Shown here piece by piece: positions 8,150-15,916 of a stretch of 18,287 nt of DNA (positions are counted from its first letter, which is position 1; each line of letters begins with the position of its first letter). The stretch spans positions 1-18,287 of the forward strand of contig DJYX01000091.1 of NCBI GenBank assembly GCA_002450295.1. The letters are read 5' to 3'. Source of the DNA: Deltaproteobacteria bacterium UBA6967. GTDB lineage: Bacteria > SAR324 > NAC60-12. The notes under the pieces are model-generated. The model had not been told where the DNA came from. It saw only the letters and a program-made list of their open reading frames with translations, and made no database searches. The position numbers and the translations under genes were made by a program.

Positions 8150-9158
8150 TGTACTCGTCTACGGCTTGAAGATGGCGTTGAACTTCTACTTGTGGAAGGA
8201 AGCTAGCATTGAATCCGTTCTGAACCAAGCGCAAGGCCTGCTCTTGAGTGAGGTCAAGATCTTGGTGCAATGCGAAGAAATTTTCATTCAAGTAACCACC
8301 AAAATAGGCAGGATCGTCTGAGTTAACCGTCACACAAAGACCCGCATCTAACAACTGTAGCAGGTTATGCTGCTTCATTTCTGGGAAGACGCAGAGGCGA
8401 ATATTTGAGAGGGGACAGACAGTTAGCGGCACCTGCTCTTCAGCAAGTCTTTGCATTAACTTTTGGTCTTCTGCAGAACGAACTCCATGATCAATCCGGT
8501 GAACCTTTAGTAGATCGAGAGCTCCCCAGACATAGGCAGGAGGGCCCTCTTCACCCGCATGGGCAATCCGACGATAGCCCTGTTCCTGAGCTTGGGCGTA
8601 GAGTCGGGCGAACTTTTCTGGAGGATGCCCCATTTCTGAGCTAGCCAGCCCAATTGCGACGAAATGTTCGCGGTAAGGTTCCACGTCCTTAAGTAAAGCC
8701 AGCGCTTCCTCTTCTGACAAGTGTCGGAGAAAGCTAAGAATCAACAAAGCTGACTGGCCCCAGTCTTTTCGCGCTTCCTGGATTGCGGACTCAAACCCGG
8801 ACAGCATCGTCTTTAGAGAGACCCCTTGAGGGAAGTAGGTTTGTGGCTCCACCATGATCTCAGTATGGACGATGTTCTGTTCCCGGCACTTGAGCAGGTA
8901 GTCCCGCATCAGGTGGTAGAAGTCCTCTTCATCACGCAACACAGACGCACCGAGATAATAAAGATCGAGGAAGCTCTGCAAGTTTTCAAAATCATAGGCT
9001 GCTTCAATCTCTTCCACACTTTGATAGGGCAGTGCCACCGAGTTTTTCTTTGCTAGTTTCAGCAGTCGTTCGGGTTGCAGAGAACCATCAATGTGCAGGT
9101 GCAACTCACACTTGGGCAAGCCTGACAGCCACTTTTGCCAGTCTTGTCTGCTTTGCAT
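8133..9158 (-). CDS. ade: Adenine deaminase (adenosine deaminase-like family, type 2)
   Basis: Cytoplasmic zinc amidohydrolase, predicted to convert adenine to hypoxanthine plus ammonia for purine salvage or nitrogen supply. From ATG 9156-9158 the product has 341 residues. Metal and catalytic motifs: ELHLHIDGSL (His20, His22), HAGEEGPP (His200, Glu203), KVHRIDHGVR (His224), TVCPLSN, and NSDDPAYFGGY (Asp281-Asp282). The SSEMGHPPEKF, HAGEEGPP and NSDDPAYFGGY versions are those of the adenine deaminase branch known from Pseudomonas and yeast Aah1; true adenosine deaminases usually read NTDDP. A name of 'adenosine deaminase' from family hits alone would therefore probably be wrong. GGAGG 5 nt upstream supports this start; a TTG at 9170 would add four residues. 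It sits 51 nt after the FAH-family gene and overlaps the EamA gene. Confidence 0.9.
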   Translation of the reverse strand: MQSRQDWQKWLSGLPKCELHLHIDGSLQPERLLKLAKKNSVALPYQSVEEIEAAYDFENLQSFLDLYYLGASVLRDEEDFYHLMRDYLLKCREQNIVHTEIMVEPQTYFPQGVSLKTMLSGFESAIQEARKDWGQSALLILSFLRHLSEEEALALLKDVEPYREHFVAIGLASSEMGHPPEKFARLYAQAQEQGYRRIAHAGEEGPPAYVWGALDLLKVHRIDHGVRSAEDQKLMQRLAEEQVPLTVCPLSNIRLCVFPEMKQHNLLQLLDAGLCVTVNSDDPAYFGGYLNENFFALHQDLDLTQEQALRLVQNGFNASFLPQVEVQRHLQAVDEYSAATA

Positions 9159-9163
9159 CTCAA

Positions 9164-9168
9164 CCTCC
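9164..9168 (-). promoter_or_regulatory. Ribosome binding site of ade
   Basis: GGAGG on the minus strand, 5 nt before ATG 9156-9158. It decides for this ATG against the in-frame TTG at 9168-9170, which overlaps the site itself. Confidence 0.75.
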
Positions 9169-9209
9169 AAGAATGTTCAACTCTCAAAGGGCCAAAGGAT
9201 CTGCCTACA

Positions 9210-10382
9210 TCAGTTGAGCAGTCCCCGACGAGCCAGATTACGCATCAAATCTGCAGTGCCAAAGGTCCAGGGAGGACAGTCCGGACTGAGGGCCACCTGG
9301 TTGCTGAGCGCACCGAGACAAGGAGTCTTGATGGTCACCCAATCCCCAACCTTATGAGTGAAGCCTCCCCCCGGAGTATCTCGGTCCTTCGTAGGCGCAA
9401 ACATCGTTCCCAAAAACAGTACCAGGCCATCCGGATACTGATGATGAGAGCCAATCGTCGCCTGAGTCAACTCTTCAGGACTCCGGCTGATCCGGTTCAT
9501 GGAACTGCTTCCCTCCAAACGGAATCCTTCGGGGCCGACGATTTCCAACTGTACCTCCGCTTGCTTGACATCTTCCAAGCTGAAATTCTCATCAAACAAC
9601 CGCAGGAACGGACCCAGTGAGCAACTAGCGTTGTTGTCTTTGGCCTTCCCCAACAACAGGGCTGAGCGTCCTTCCACATCTCGTAGATTGACGTCGTTAC
9701 CCAGCATCGCACCCACAATTTCTGCACGACTATTAATCGCCAGCACCACTTCTGGTTCCGGATTATTCCAACTGGAAATTGGGTGCAGGCCAACCCAGGC
9801 GCCCAAACCAACGGAAGCCATCGGCTGAGCCTTGCTGAAGACCTCTGGATCCGGACCAATGCCGACTTCGAGGTACTGTGACCAGAGTTTTCGCTCAATC
9901 AGTAATTGTTTCAATTCCAGAGCAGCCTCTGAGCCCGGTTTGACCTGGGAAAGGTCTGAGCCAATTCGGCTCTGAACCTCTTCTCGAATCCGTTCTGCCT
10001 GCTTGGCATCTCCCTTGGCCTGCTCCTCGATGACCCGCTCCAGCAAGCTCTCGGCAAAGGTCACCCCACAGGCCTTGACCGCCTGCAAGTCAACCGGCGC
10101 CAATAAACGGGGACGATCAGGATTCACTGTGGGCTCCAGTGAGTTTGCCAAAATTTCTACCAACGAGCCCAGGCTAGGCCCTGTAGTTTGAGCCACTGCA
10201 GCTGCTGGATCAGACTGTTCCTGCAGATCACGAACAGTTGGGAAAGAGGGAGTGATATCAAGCAAGTCACCATCCCGATAAACTACCACACAAGGCCCAG
10301 AGACCTCTGGGTTCCAAACACGACCGATCAGGCAGGCTTGCTCTGCATCTGTCGTGAGAATGGCTGCGGCTTCCAGTTGCAT
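9210..10382 (-). CDS. FAH-family 2-keto-3-deoxy-pentonate dehydratase, XylX-like
   Basis: Fumarylacetoacetate-hydrolase-fold lyase (390 aa) predicted to dehydrate a 2-keto-3-deoxy-pentonate to 2-oxoglutarate semialdehyde. The FAH core is in the C-terminal two thirds: SWNNPEPEVVL at 204-214 (metal ligands Glu209, Glu211), GAMLGNDVNLRDVEGRSALL at 224-243 (Asp230), KAKDNNASC at 246-254, LGTMFAPTKDRD at 324-335, GGGFTHKVGD at 338-347. The overall pattern, including WSQYLEV-IGPDPE and the C-terminal WTFG..DLMRNLARRGLL, resembles Caulobacter XylX (2-keto-3-deoxy-D-xylonate dehydratase) as I remember it. GAGAG lies 5 nt before ATG 10380-10382. It follows the semialdehyde dehydrogenase gene by 30 nt, which supports the assignment because that enzyme consumes the product. 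The stereochemistry of the substrate (xylonate, arabinonate or other) is not resolved. Confidence 0.9.
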   Translation of the reverse strand: MQLEAAAILTTDAEQACLIGRVWNPEVSGPCVVVYRDGDLLDITPSFPTVRDLQEQSDPAAAVAQTTGPSLGSLVEILANSLEPTVNPDRPRLLAPVDLQAVKACGVTFAESLLERVIEEQAKGDAKQAERIREEVQSRIGSDLSQVKPGSEAALELKQLLIERKLWSQYLEVGIGPDPEVFSKAQPMASVGLGAWVGLHPISSWNNPEPEVVLAINSRAEIVGAMLGNDVNLRDVEGRSALLLGKAKDNNASCSLGPFLRLFDENFSLEDVKQAEVQLEIVGPEGFRLEGSSSMNRISRSPEELTQATIGSHHQYPDGLVLFLGTMFAPTKDRDTPGGGFTHKVGDWVTIKTPCLGALSNQVALSPDCPPWTFGTADLMRNLARRGLLN

Positions 10383-10412
10383 CGTTTCTCTCAGTTAGTA
10401 TAAAATGTGTTT

Positions 10413-11933
10413 TCAGTTCGTGCTCAAATCGGCAGGCAGCAGAGCGTCTGGGAAATTCTGGTAACAGACGGGCCGGACAAAACGCCGGATGGCCATGGTG
10501 CCGACCGAGGTGGCTCCAAAATTGGTGGAAGCCGGATAGGGTCCACCGTGCACCATGCTATCGCAGACTTCCACACCTGTCGGAAAGCCATTAACCAACA
10601 GGCGTCCCGCCTTGCGCTCTAGCGTTGGAAGCAGGTCTTGAGCCGCTGGAATGTCTGAATCTTCTAGTTGCAGTGTGCAGGTCAATTGCCCTTCCAGGGC
10701 CTCAGCAATTTGTAGCATTTCCTCTGGACTTTCCGCTCGAACTACCATACCCAGCGGTCCAAAGACCTCGTGGCCAAGCTCTGGATTTGCTAGCCAATTT
10801 GCTGCAGTGGTCTCCAACAAGTAGGGACTGCCGCTACGCTCTAATCCCTCACTGGTCAACAACGCGGTTACCCCACTGACTCCCCGCATTCGTTGGCAAC
10901 CCTGGCGATAGGCATTGGCAATGCCATCAGTCAACATCGTTTGCGCGGTGACACCAGCTAGTGCTTCCTGGCTGGCTTTGACGAAGGCATCTGCATCACT
11001 ACCAGAGAGTACTATTGCAATACCAGGATTCGTACAGAATTGACCGACTCCCATTGTCAACGAGCCTGCCCAGCCCTGGCCAATCGCTTGGGCACGCTGA
11101 GCCAATGCACCTGGCAGCATGAAGACCGGATTGATACTACCCATCTCGGCAAAGAATGGGATGGGCTCTGGACGTTGCGCACAAAGATCGAAGAGAGCCC
11201 GTCCTCCGCGTAAAGATCCAGTGAAGCCCACGGCTTTGATGCAGGGATGCTCGACTAGTGTCTGGCCAACATGTCGTGCGTTTCCTTGAACCAGGCTGAA
11301 GACACCTGCTGGCATCTTTGTAGCCTCAATTGCAGCCCTAATCGCATCCGCCACAATTTCACAAGTGCCTGGATGTGCTTCATGTCCCTTGACAACCACA
11401 GGACAACCCGCAGCGAGAGCAGAAGCGGTATCACCTCCTGCCGTGGAAAAGGCCAATGGGAAGTTCGAGGCACCAAAAACCGCCACTGGACCCACCGGAC
11501 GCTGAACCATCTTTAGGTCAGGTCGTGGGAGAGGTTGACGATCTGGCAAAGCCCCATCATGCCGTCGGTCCAGGTAGTCCCCATTCAAAATGTGCTGAGC
11601 GAACAATCTCAGTTGGCCTGTCGTTCGGCCTCGTTCACCTTGAAGTCGGGCTGCAGGTAAGCCAGTTTCGCTGGTTCCAATCTCAGTAATAGCATCACCT
11701 CGTGCCTCAATCTCATCAGCAATCGCATTGAGCAGTTCGGCTCGTTGCTGCCGAGACGTTTGAGAAAAAGAGGCAAAGGCGGCTTCTGCAGCGACACATG
11801 CCTGATGTACCTGTTCTTCCGTCGCCACGCTGAAGGATTGTGGGGCTCCGCTGACTGGTTGCGAAGCGAAACTGTCCAGGCTACGGACCCAGTTACCATT
11901 GATCAGGTTGGCGCCTTGTGGAATAAAGCTCAT
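10413..11933 (-). CDS. Alpha-ketoglutarate semialdehyde dehydrogenase (NAD(P)+)
   Basis: Aldehyde dehydrogenase superfamily enzyme (506 aa) predicted to oxidise 2-oxoglutarate semialdehyde (2,5-dioxopentanoate) to 2-oxoglutarate, feeding the TCA cycle. Catalytic residues are visible: Asn157 in FGASNFPLAF, Lys182 in VVVKGHEAHPGT (cofactor site), Glu263 in FFAEMGSINPVF and the nucleophile Cys300 in MGVGQFCTNPGI. The KGHEAHPGT and EMGSINP versions are typical of the KGSADH subgroup acting in sugar-acid catabolism. The start chosen is ATG 11931-11933, with GGAG 8 nt upstream; a start at 11993 would add 20 poorly conserved residues. It is the first gene of the leftward catabolic cluster. Three related GGAAAAGTCT-type motifs lie in the upstream 200 bp. 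Confidence 0.93.
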   Translation of the reverse strand: MSFIPQGANLINGNWVRSLDSFASQPVSGAPQSFSVATEEQVHQACVAAEAAFASFSQTSRQQRAELLNAIADEIEARGDAITEIGTSETGLPAARLQGERGRTTGQLRLFAQHILNGDYLDRRHDGALPDRQPLPRPDLKMVQRPVGPVAVFGASNFPLAFSTAGGDTASALAAGCPVVVKGHEAHPGTCEIVADAIRAAIEATKMPAGVFSLVQGNARHVGQTLVEHPCIKAVGFTGSLRGGRALFDLCAQRPEPIPFFAEMGSINPVFMLPGALAQRAQAIGQGWAGSLTMGVGQFCTNPGIAIVLSGSDADAFVKASQEALAGVTAQTMLTDGIANAYRQGCQRMRGVSGVTALLTSEGLERSGSPYLLETTAANWLANPELGHEVFGPLGMVVRAESPEEMLQIAEALEGQLTCTLQLEDSDIPAAQDLLPTLERKAGRLLVNGFPTGVEVCDSMVHGGPYPASTNFGATSVGTMAIRRFVRPVCYQNFPDALLPADLSTN

Positions 11934-11941
11934 CAGTAGAT

Positions 11942-11945
11942 CTCC
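11942..11945 (-). promoter_or_regulatory. Ribosome binding site of the KGSADH gene
   Basis: GGAG on the minus strand, 8 nt before ATG 11931-11933. It supports the shorter 506-residue protein over a 526-residue reading from 11993. Confidence 0.65.
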
Positions 11946-11961
11946 AATTGAAAGGAATGAC

Positions 11962-12106
11962 GGAAAAGTCTTCTGGTATATCCGTCTGGACAATTAGGCT
12001 GAACGACACAGCCAATACAAACAGCGGAACGGTAGCTGACTAAATTCTTAAGGAAGCAAAAAGTCTCTCGAATTTTGCTCCGAACAGCAAGGAAAAGTCT
12101 CTGGTA
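11962..12106. repeat. Iterated GGAAAAGTCTCTGGTA motif upstream of KGSADH
   Basis: Plus-strand copies: GGAAAAGTCTTCTGGTA at 11962-11978, GCAAAAAGTCTCTCG at 12056-12070 (partial) and GGAAAAGTCTCTGGTA at 12091-12106. The first and last differ only by one inserted T. All lie between the 68-codon gene and the KGSADH start, the nearest 29 bp upstream of the start codon. They may be binding sites for a regulator or the trace of a small duplication. Confidence 0.5.
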
Positions 12107-12108
12107 GG

Positions 12109-12131
12109 CAGTTGATCAAACAACTGTTGTT
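12109..12131. repeat. Two overlapping palindromes at the end of the 68-codon gene
   Basis: CAGTTG-atcaaa-CAACTG (12109-12126) and AACAAC-t-GTTGTT (12119-12131) share the segment CAAC/GTTG, so only one can fold at a time. The second touches the stop codon of the 68-codon gene. No T-run follows on the minus strand, so this is not a standard terminator; an operator or an RNA 3'-end structure is possible. Confidence 0.4.
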
Positions 12132-12337
12132 CAACCGTGTGAGCGATCAGCTTCTTCTACCAATTTATCGATCTTCTGACGGAAGGCGTCATCCACTGTA
12201 AAGTAGTGTCCATCTTCGTCATGCACCGAGACACCCGTGCGATGAAACAGTTGAAGGTGTTTCTGGAAAGCACGGATATCTCGAATCGCACAATCTCTTC
12301 CCTGATCATCCTGGATATTGATAATTTTTAGACTCAT
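12131..12337 (-). CDS. Small hypothetical protein (68 aa)
   Basis: I do not recognise this protein. It is soluble and charged, with no membrane segment or signal peptide. The first part (SLKIINIQDDQGRDCAIRDI) looks like two beta strands; the middle (FQKHLQLFHRTG) and end (DAFRQKIDKLVEEADRSHG) look helical, with VHDEDGHYFTV between them. Histidines, a Cys (C16) and acidic residues are frequent, but no metal motif is clear. It is very likely a real gene: GGAGGT lies 3 nt before ATG 12335-12337 and the composition is protein-like. It stands alone, about 160 bp downstream of the ABC transporter stop and 197 bp upstream of the KGSADH start, so it probably has its own promoter or is the tail of the transporter transcript. 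Function unknown. Confidence 0.75.
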   Translation of the reverse strand: MSLKIINIQDDQGRDCAIRDIRAFQKHLQLFHRTGVSVHDEDGHYFTVDDAFRQKIDKLVEEADRSHG

Positions 12338-12340
12338 GTT

Positions 12341-12346
12341 ACCTCC
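12341..12346 (-). promoter_or_regulatory. Strong ribosome binding site of the 68-codon gene
   Basis: GGAGGT on the minus strand, 3 nt before ATG 12335-12337. It is one of the best Shine-Dalgarno matches in the window and the main support for this short gene. Confidence 0.75.
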
Positions 12347-12481
12347 GATTACTGAATGAAAATATGAACGATGGGGATTTTTGATTGAATCGAGATGACT
12401 TACCGTCTGACCATCCTGACAAAATCGATTAGCAAGGGATTCCCAGTCAGTACATTCTATTGATTTATAACATCAATCAAA

Positions 12482-12503
12482 AATTCATTGAGAAAACGCT
12501 CAA
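12482..12503 (-). terminator. Possible weak terminator of the ABC transporter gene
   Basis: On the minus strand TTGAG-cgtttt-CTCAA folds a 5-bp stem around the stop codon and is followed by TGAATTTTT. The stem is short and AT-rich, so efficiency would be low. A second dyad, TTGAT with ATCAA (12460-12464 and 12472-12476), follows. Confidence 0.3.
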
Positions 12504-14344
12504 GGCTGGTTCTCTATGCTAGATGCCTGTTGTTCTTGAGCCTCACTCTTCTGCTGTTTCTTCCACATTTCTGAGTACTCCCCTCCGAGCTTCAGCAGCT
12601 CTTCATGACGACCTCTTTCCATGATCTCCCCTTGTCGGAGAACAAGAATTTCATCAGCATCAATGATCGTGGAGAGGCGGTGAGCTACGATCAGTGTTGT
12701 CCGTTCCTTGGAAACCTCACGCAAGGATTCCTGGATTTCCTTCTCTGTGTGAGAATCCAAGGCCGAGGTGGCCTCGTCAAAGATCAGAATGCGTGGGCCC
12801 TTGAGAATGGTTCTAGCAATCGCAACCCGTTGTTTTTCTCCTCCAGAGAGCTTCAGACCACGTTCGCCCACCTCAGTTTCGTAGCCCTTGGGCAAACTCT
12901 CCACAAAGCCATGGATCTGGGCCAATTGAGCAGCTTCCTGCACCTGCTCCCAAGGTGCCTCTGGGTTACCATAGTGAATGTTATAGGCAATCGTATCGTT
13001 GAACAGTACGGTATCCTGAGGCACTACGCCGATCGCTTTGCGCAAACTCAATTGGCTGACATCTCGGATATCTTGCCCATCGATAGTGATTCTCCCCTGA
13101 TCGACATCATAAAATCGGAACAAGAGTCGTGAAATCGTTGACTTGCCAGAACCACTGGGCCCAACAATAGCGACAGTTTTCCCTGGTGGGACCTGAAAGC
13201 TAATATTTTTCAGAATCCCGCGTTCCTCACTGTAACCAAAGGAAACATTCTCGAAGTCAATCTGACCCGGACCAACCCCCAATTCCCGGGCATTCGCAGC
13301 ATCCACTACATCCGGTTTGTGCTCCAGCAACTCGAACATCTTGTCCATATCCACCAGACTGCGTTTGATTTCTCGATAGACCACCCCCAGAAAATTCAGC
13401 GGCAGGTACAGTTGGATCAGGAAAGTGTTGACCATCACAAAGTCACCGATCGTGTTGTCTCCGCTGATCACTCCGGCAGCAGCCATCCACATCACGAGAA
13501 TCAACCCGACCGCTACAATTGCGCCTTGCCCAAGATTCAGTAACGACAAGCTCGTCTGACTGGTCACGGCAGCCTTTTCATAACCGGCTAGTGCTTCATC
13601 ATAGCGGCGATATTCATGTTCCTCGTTGTTGAAGTACTTGACCGTCTCAAAGTTGAGGAAGCTATCAATCGCCTTGGTGTTGGCTTCCGAATCCTTTGCG
13701 TTCATTGTTCGTCGAAACTGTAGCCGCCAATCCGTAATGATTTGTGTGAACAGGACATAGGCCACGATCGTACCTGCCGTAGCTGCCGAGAAGCGCCAAT
13801 CAAACTGCACAAAAAGAATCACCGTGACCATCGTGATCTCGATCAACGTTGGCAAGATGTTGAAGAGAATAAAACGCAGCAGAAATTGTATTCCCCCCAC
13901 TCCTCGCTCAATCACTCTCGAGAGGCCACCTGTCTGCCGTTCCAGATGAAATTTGAGCGATAGTTGATGCACATGTCGAAAAGTGGACAAGGCAATCTCT
14001 CGCTGAGCGTGTTGAGATACTCGAACAAAGATGAAGTCTCGAAATTCCACAAAGGCCTGCTGGAGCAAACGGGCACCCCCATAAGCGAGGATCACTCCGA
14101 GAGGAAGGACCAGCAGAGTCTCCTCAAGTGACAGCTGATCGACTGCTTCCTTGTAGAGAAACGGCACATAAACCGTCACTACCTTGGCCAGTGCAAGACT
14201 CGCCAGCGCCAGAATTACTCGAATTTTGAGATCCAGACGGCCTTGGGGCCAGAGATAGACAACCAAGGACTTCAGGGTTCGTAGGTGATTTTTACGTTCT
14301 TCTGAGCCAGTCGGTTCAAAAGAGGAAGTGCTGAATGATCTCAT
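12500..14344 (-). CDS. ABC exporter, Atm1/HMT1 (ABCB6/7-like) type
   Basis: Half-size ABC exporter (614 aa) with one membrane domain and one ATPase domain, working as a homodimer in the inner membrane. The N-terminal 340 residues hold six helices and the Atm1-type signature NFETVKYFNNEEHE in the cytoplasmic extension, which separates this family from MsbA-like lipid flippases. The ATPase domain is complete: Walker A GPSGSGKS (395-402), Q-loop VPQD (441-444), signature LSGGEKQ (499-505), Walker B ILIFDEATSALD (519-530) and H-loop His555. Bacterial Atm1 homologues export glutathione and its metal or xenobiotic conjugates; that role is inferred from family. The tail is rich in Gln, Lys and Glu. 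It starts at ATG 14342-14344 without a clear Shine-Dalgarno, 53 nt after the MATE gene, so the two probably form an efflux operon. Confidence 0.93.
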   Translation of the reverse strand: MRSFSTSSFEPTGSEERKNHLRTLKSLVVYLWPQGRLDLKIRVILALASLALAKVVTVYVPFLYKEAVDQLSLEETLLVLPLGVILAYGGARLLQQAFVEFRDFIFVRVSQHAQREIALSTFRHVHQLSLKFHLERQTGGLSRVIERGVGGIQFLLRFILFNILPTLIEITMVTVILFVQFDWRFSAATAGTIVAYVLFTQIITDWRLQFRRTMNAKDSEANTKAIDSFLNFETVKYFNNEEHEYRRYDEALAGYEKAAVTSQTSLSLLNLGQGAIVAVGLILVMWMAAAGVISGDNTIGDFVMVNTFLIQLYLPLNFLGVVYREIKRSLVDMDKMFELLEHKPDVVDAANARELGVGPGQIDFENVSFGYSEERGILKNISFQVPPGKTVAIVGPSGSGKSTISRLLFRFYDVDQGRITIDGQDIRDVSQLSLRKAIGVVPQDTVLFNDTIAYNIHYGNPEAPWEQVQEAAQLAQIHGFVESLPKGYETEVGERGLKLSGGEKQRVAIARTILKGPRILIFDEATSALDSHTEKEIQESLREVSKERTTLIVAHRLSTIIDADEILVLRQGEIMERGRHEELLKLGGEYSEMWKKQQKSEAQEQQASSIENQP

Positions 14345-14397
14345 TAGTGAAATTCAATGTTCCCCAACAGCATTAAGCTAGTAGAGAAGTTTTACGA

Positions 14398-15768
14398 TTA
14401 GTTTTTGCTGGTTTGCAGACGAGGTCGCCAATCTGGACTGAATAAGCAGAGAGCCATGCCAATACCGGTTACCAATAATCCAGCGCTGACTCCTGCAAAG
14501 ACCACTTGAATCGGCCAGTCCACCAAAACCGCCACAAGACCTACTAGGGAAATAGTCAGGAAGCGTACAACACCAACGCATATCGGCAGCAACAATCGCC
14601 CAGTACCCTGACTGGCAAAGTACAACGCCTGACCAGCACCGAAAAACCCGTAGAACGGTCCGGCAATCGCCAAATACAGCACAGCGACCTCGTAGGCCGC
14701 CTCATCTGCCGTGAACCAATCCAGCCAAAGTTCTGGAATGACTGCCACCATGATACCAATTCCACCTGTTACCAGAAACGCAATGCTGGCTCCTGCCCAA
14801 GCTATGCTGCGAGCTCGCTGAAAATTCTGAGCACCAACGTTTGCACCAACTCCAGCGGTCAGAGCCGAACCAACTCCAAAGACCAGAGGTGTGAGCATCA
14901 ACTCCAGTCGGCTTCCCAAACCATATCCAGCCAGCGCTGCTGCTCCAAAATGCCCTAAAATTGCCGTAACCACCACTACACTGAAGGCAACGGTGACGTT
15001 GTTGATCAGGCCAATTCCACCAACACGCATGATATCAATGAAAAAAACCAACCGTAGTGGGGACGGTTTCAGTTGGAGAAGGCCTTTGCCCAAATAGAGA
15101 TGACTTGCCAGAAAAAGAGCCATTCCAGCATGGCAGATAATCAAGGCGATTGCCGGACCGATCACTCCCATCTCAGGGAAAGGCCCCCAACCAAGGGTGA
15201 ATGCACCGGAAAAGAAGATCTGACAGCTGCTGCCAATGACAAATATCCTAGCTGGTGTAAGTGTGTCTCCACTCCCCCGAAAGACGGCAGCCAGAATATA
15301 GAGCATCCAAGTAACAATTGAACCGCCAAACGCTATTTGGGCATAGCTCACGGCTCCTGTCAGCACTTCACCGGTTCCACCCATTCCTTGAAAAATCTCT
15401 TGTGGGAAGAGACCCAAGGTCAGAATGAAGAGCGATGACATGCTGATACCAATCACCACAGCATGCCAAGCTAGGGCACTCACTTCACTGAGCGTACCTC
15501 TCCCAAGCGCTCTGGAAATGGCCGAAGTCACCCCTCCTCCAATTGCTCCAGCTGCCATAAAGACGATCAATGTTTGAAAAGGAAACACCAGGGCCAGGCT
15601 TGCCAGTGCTACAGTTCCCAAATCTGCGACAAACCAGGCATCGAAGAATGTCACCAGGATCATCATTACGAAACCAAGTACATTTGGTCCAGCCAGTTTC
15701 CAGAGCATATAGGAGATTGGACCATCCAACAGCAGGGATAGTTGGGGGGAGCTTTTTGGTTGGTTCAT
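14398..15768 (-). CDS. MATE family efflux transporter (456 aa)
   Basis: Twelve-helix multidrug and toxin extrusion antiporter of the inner membrane, driven by Na+ or H+. The two pseudo-symmetric halves are visible. The first has the entry region GPISYMLWKLAGPNVLGFVMMILVTFFDAWFVADLG and the loop GAIGGGVTSAISRALGRG; the second has FGVGSALTAGVGANVGAQNFQRARSIAW, the matching loop. Length is typical. It starts at ATG 15766-15768, preceded by AGGCGGA at very short spacing. First gene of a pair with the Atm1-type exporter. The substrate cannot be told from sequence; organic cations are usual for the family. Confidence 0.92.
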   Translation of the reverse strand: MNQPKSSPQLSLLLDGPISYMLWKLAGPNVLGFVMMILVTFFDAWFVADLGTVALASLALVFPFQTLIVFMAAGAIGGGVTSAISRALGRGTLSEVSALAWHAVVIGISMSSLFILTLGLFPQEIFQGMGGTGEVLTGAVSYAQIAFGGSIVTWMLYILAAVFRGSGDTLTPARIFVIGSSCQIFFSGAFTLGWGPFPEMGVIGPAIALIICHAGMALFLASHLYLGKGLLQLKPSPLRLVFFIDIMRVGGIGLINNVTVAFSVVVVTAILGHFGAAALAGYGLGSRLELMLTPLVFGVGSALTAGVGANVGAQNFQRARSIAWAGASIAFLVTGGIGIMVAVIPELWLDWFTADEAAYEVAVLYLAIAGPFYGFFGAGQALYFASQGTGRLLLPICVGVVRFLTISLVGLVAVLVDWPIQVVFAGVSAGLLVTGIGMALCLFSPDWRPRLQTSKN

Positions 15769-15916
15769 TCCGCCTGCATTGTAGATACGTTCTTGGAGTA
15801 CTCAACAGGCAGAGGAGGGCTACTTTACCAAAAGGAACGATTCTCTAGCTGTCTTCAGAAACAGACTAATCGGAAAAGTTAAGAGAAGAAGTGTAGAGTT
15901 AGTTACGTTAGGTTGA
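15769..15916. other. Intergenic segment upstream of the MATE gene
   Basis: AT-rich spacer between the MATE start and the weak membrane ORF to the right. A CTGT-ttctgaag-ACAG dyad (15852-15867) is the only structure noticed. It probably carries the promoter of the efflux pair, but I see no confident -35/-10 pair. Confidence 0.3.

Noticed and set aside
9135..9620. Plus-strand open frame of 161 codons
   Set aside because: Antisense to the FAH-family and adenine deaminase genes, with no ribosome site and no recognisable family.
12605..13132. Plus-strand open frame of 175 codons
   Set aside because: It lies entirely antisense to the conserved ATPase domain of the ABC exporter, and its composition is not protein-like.
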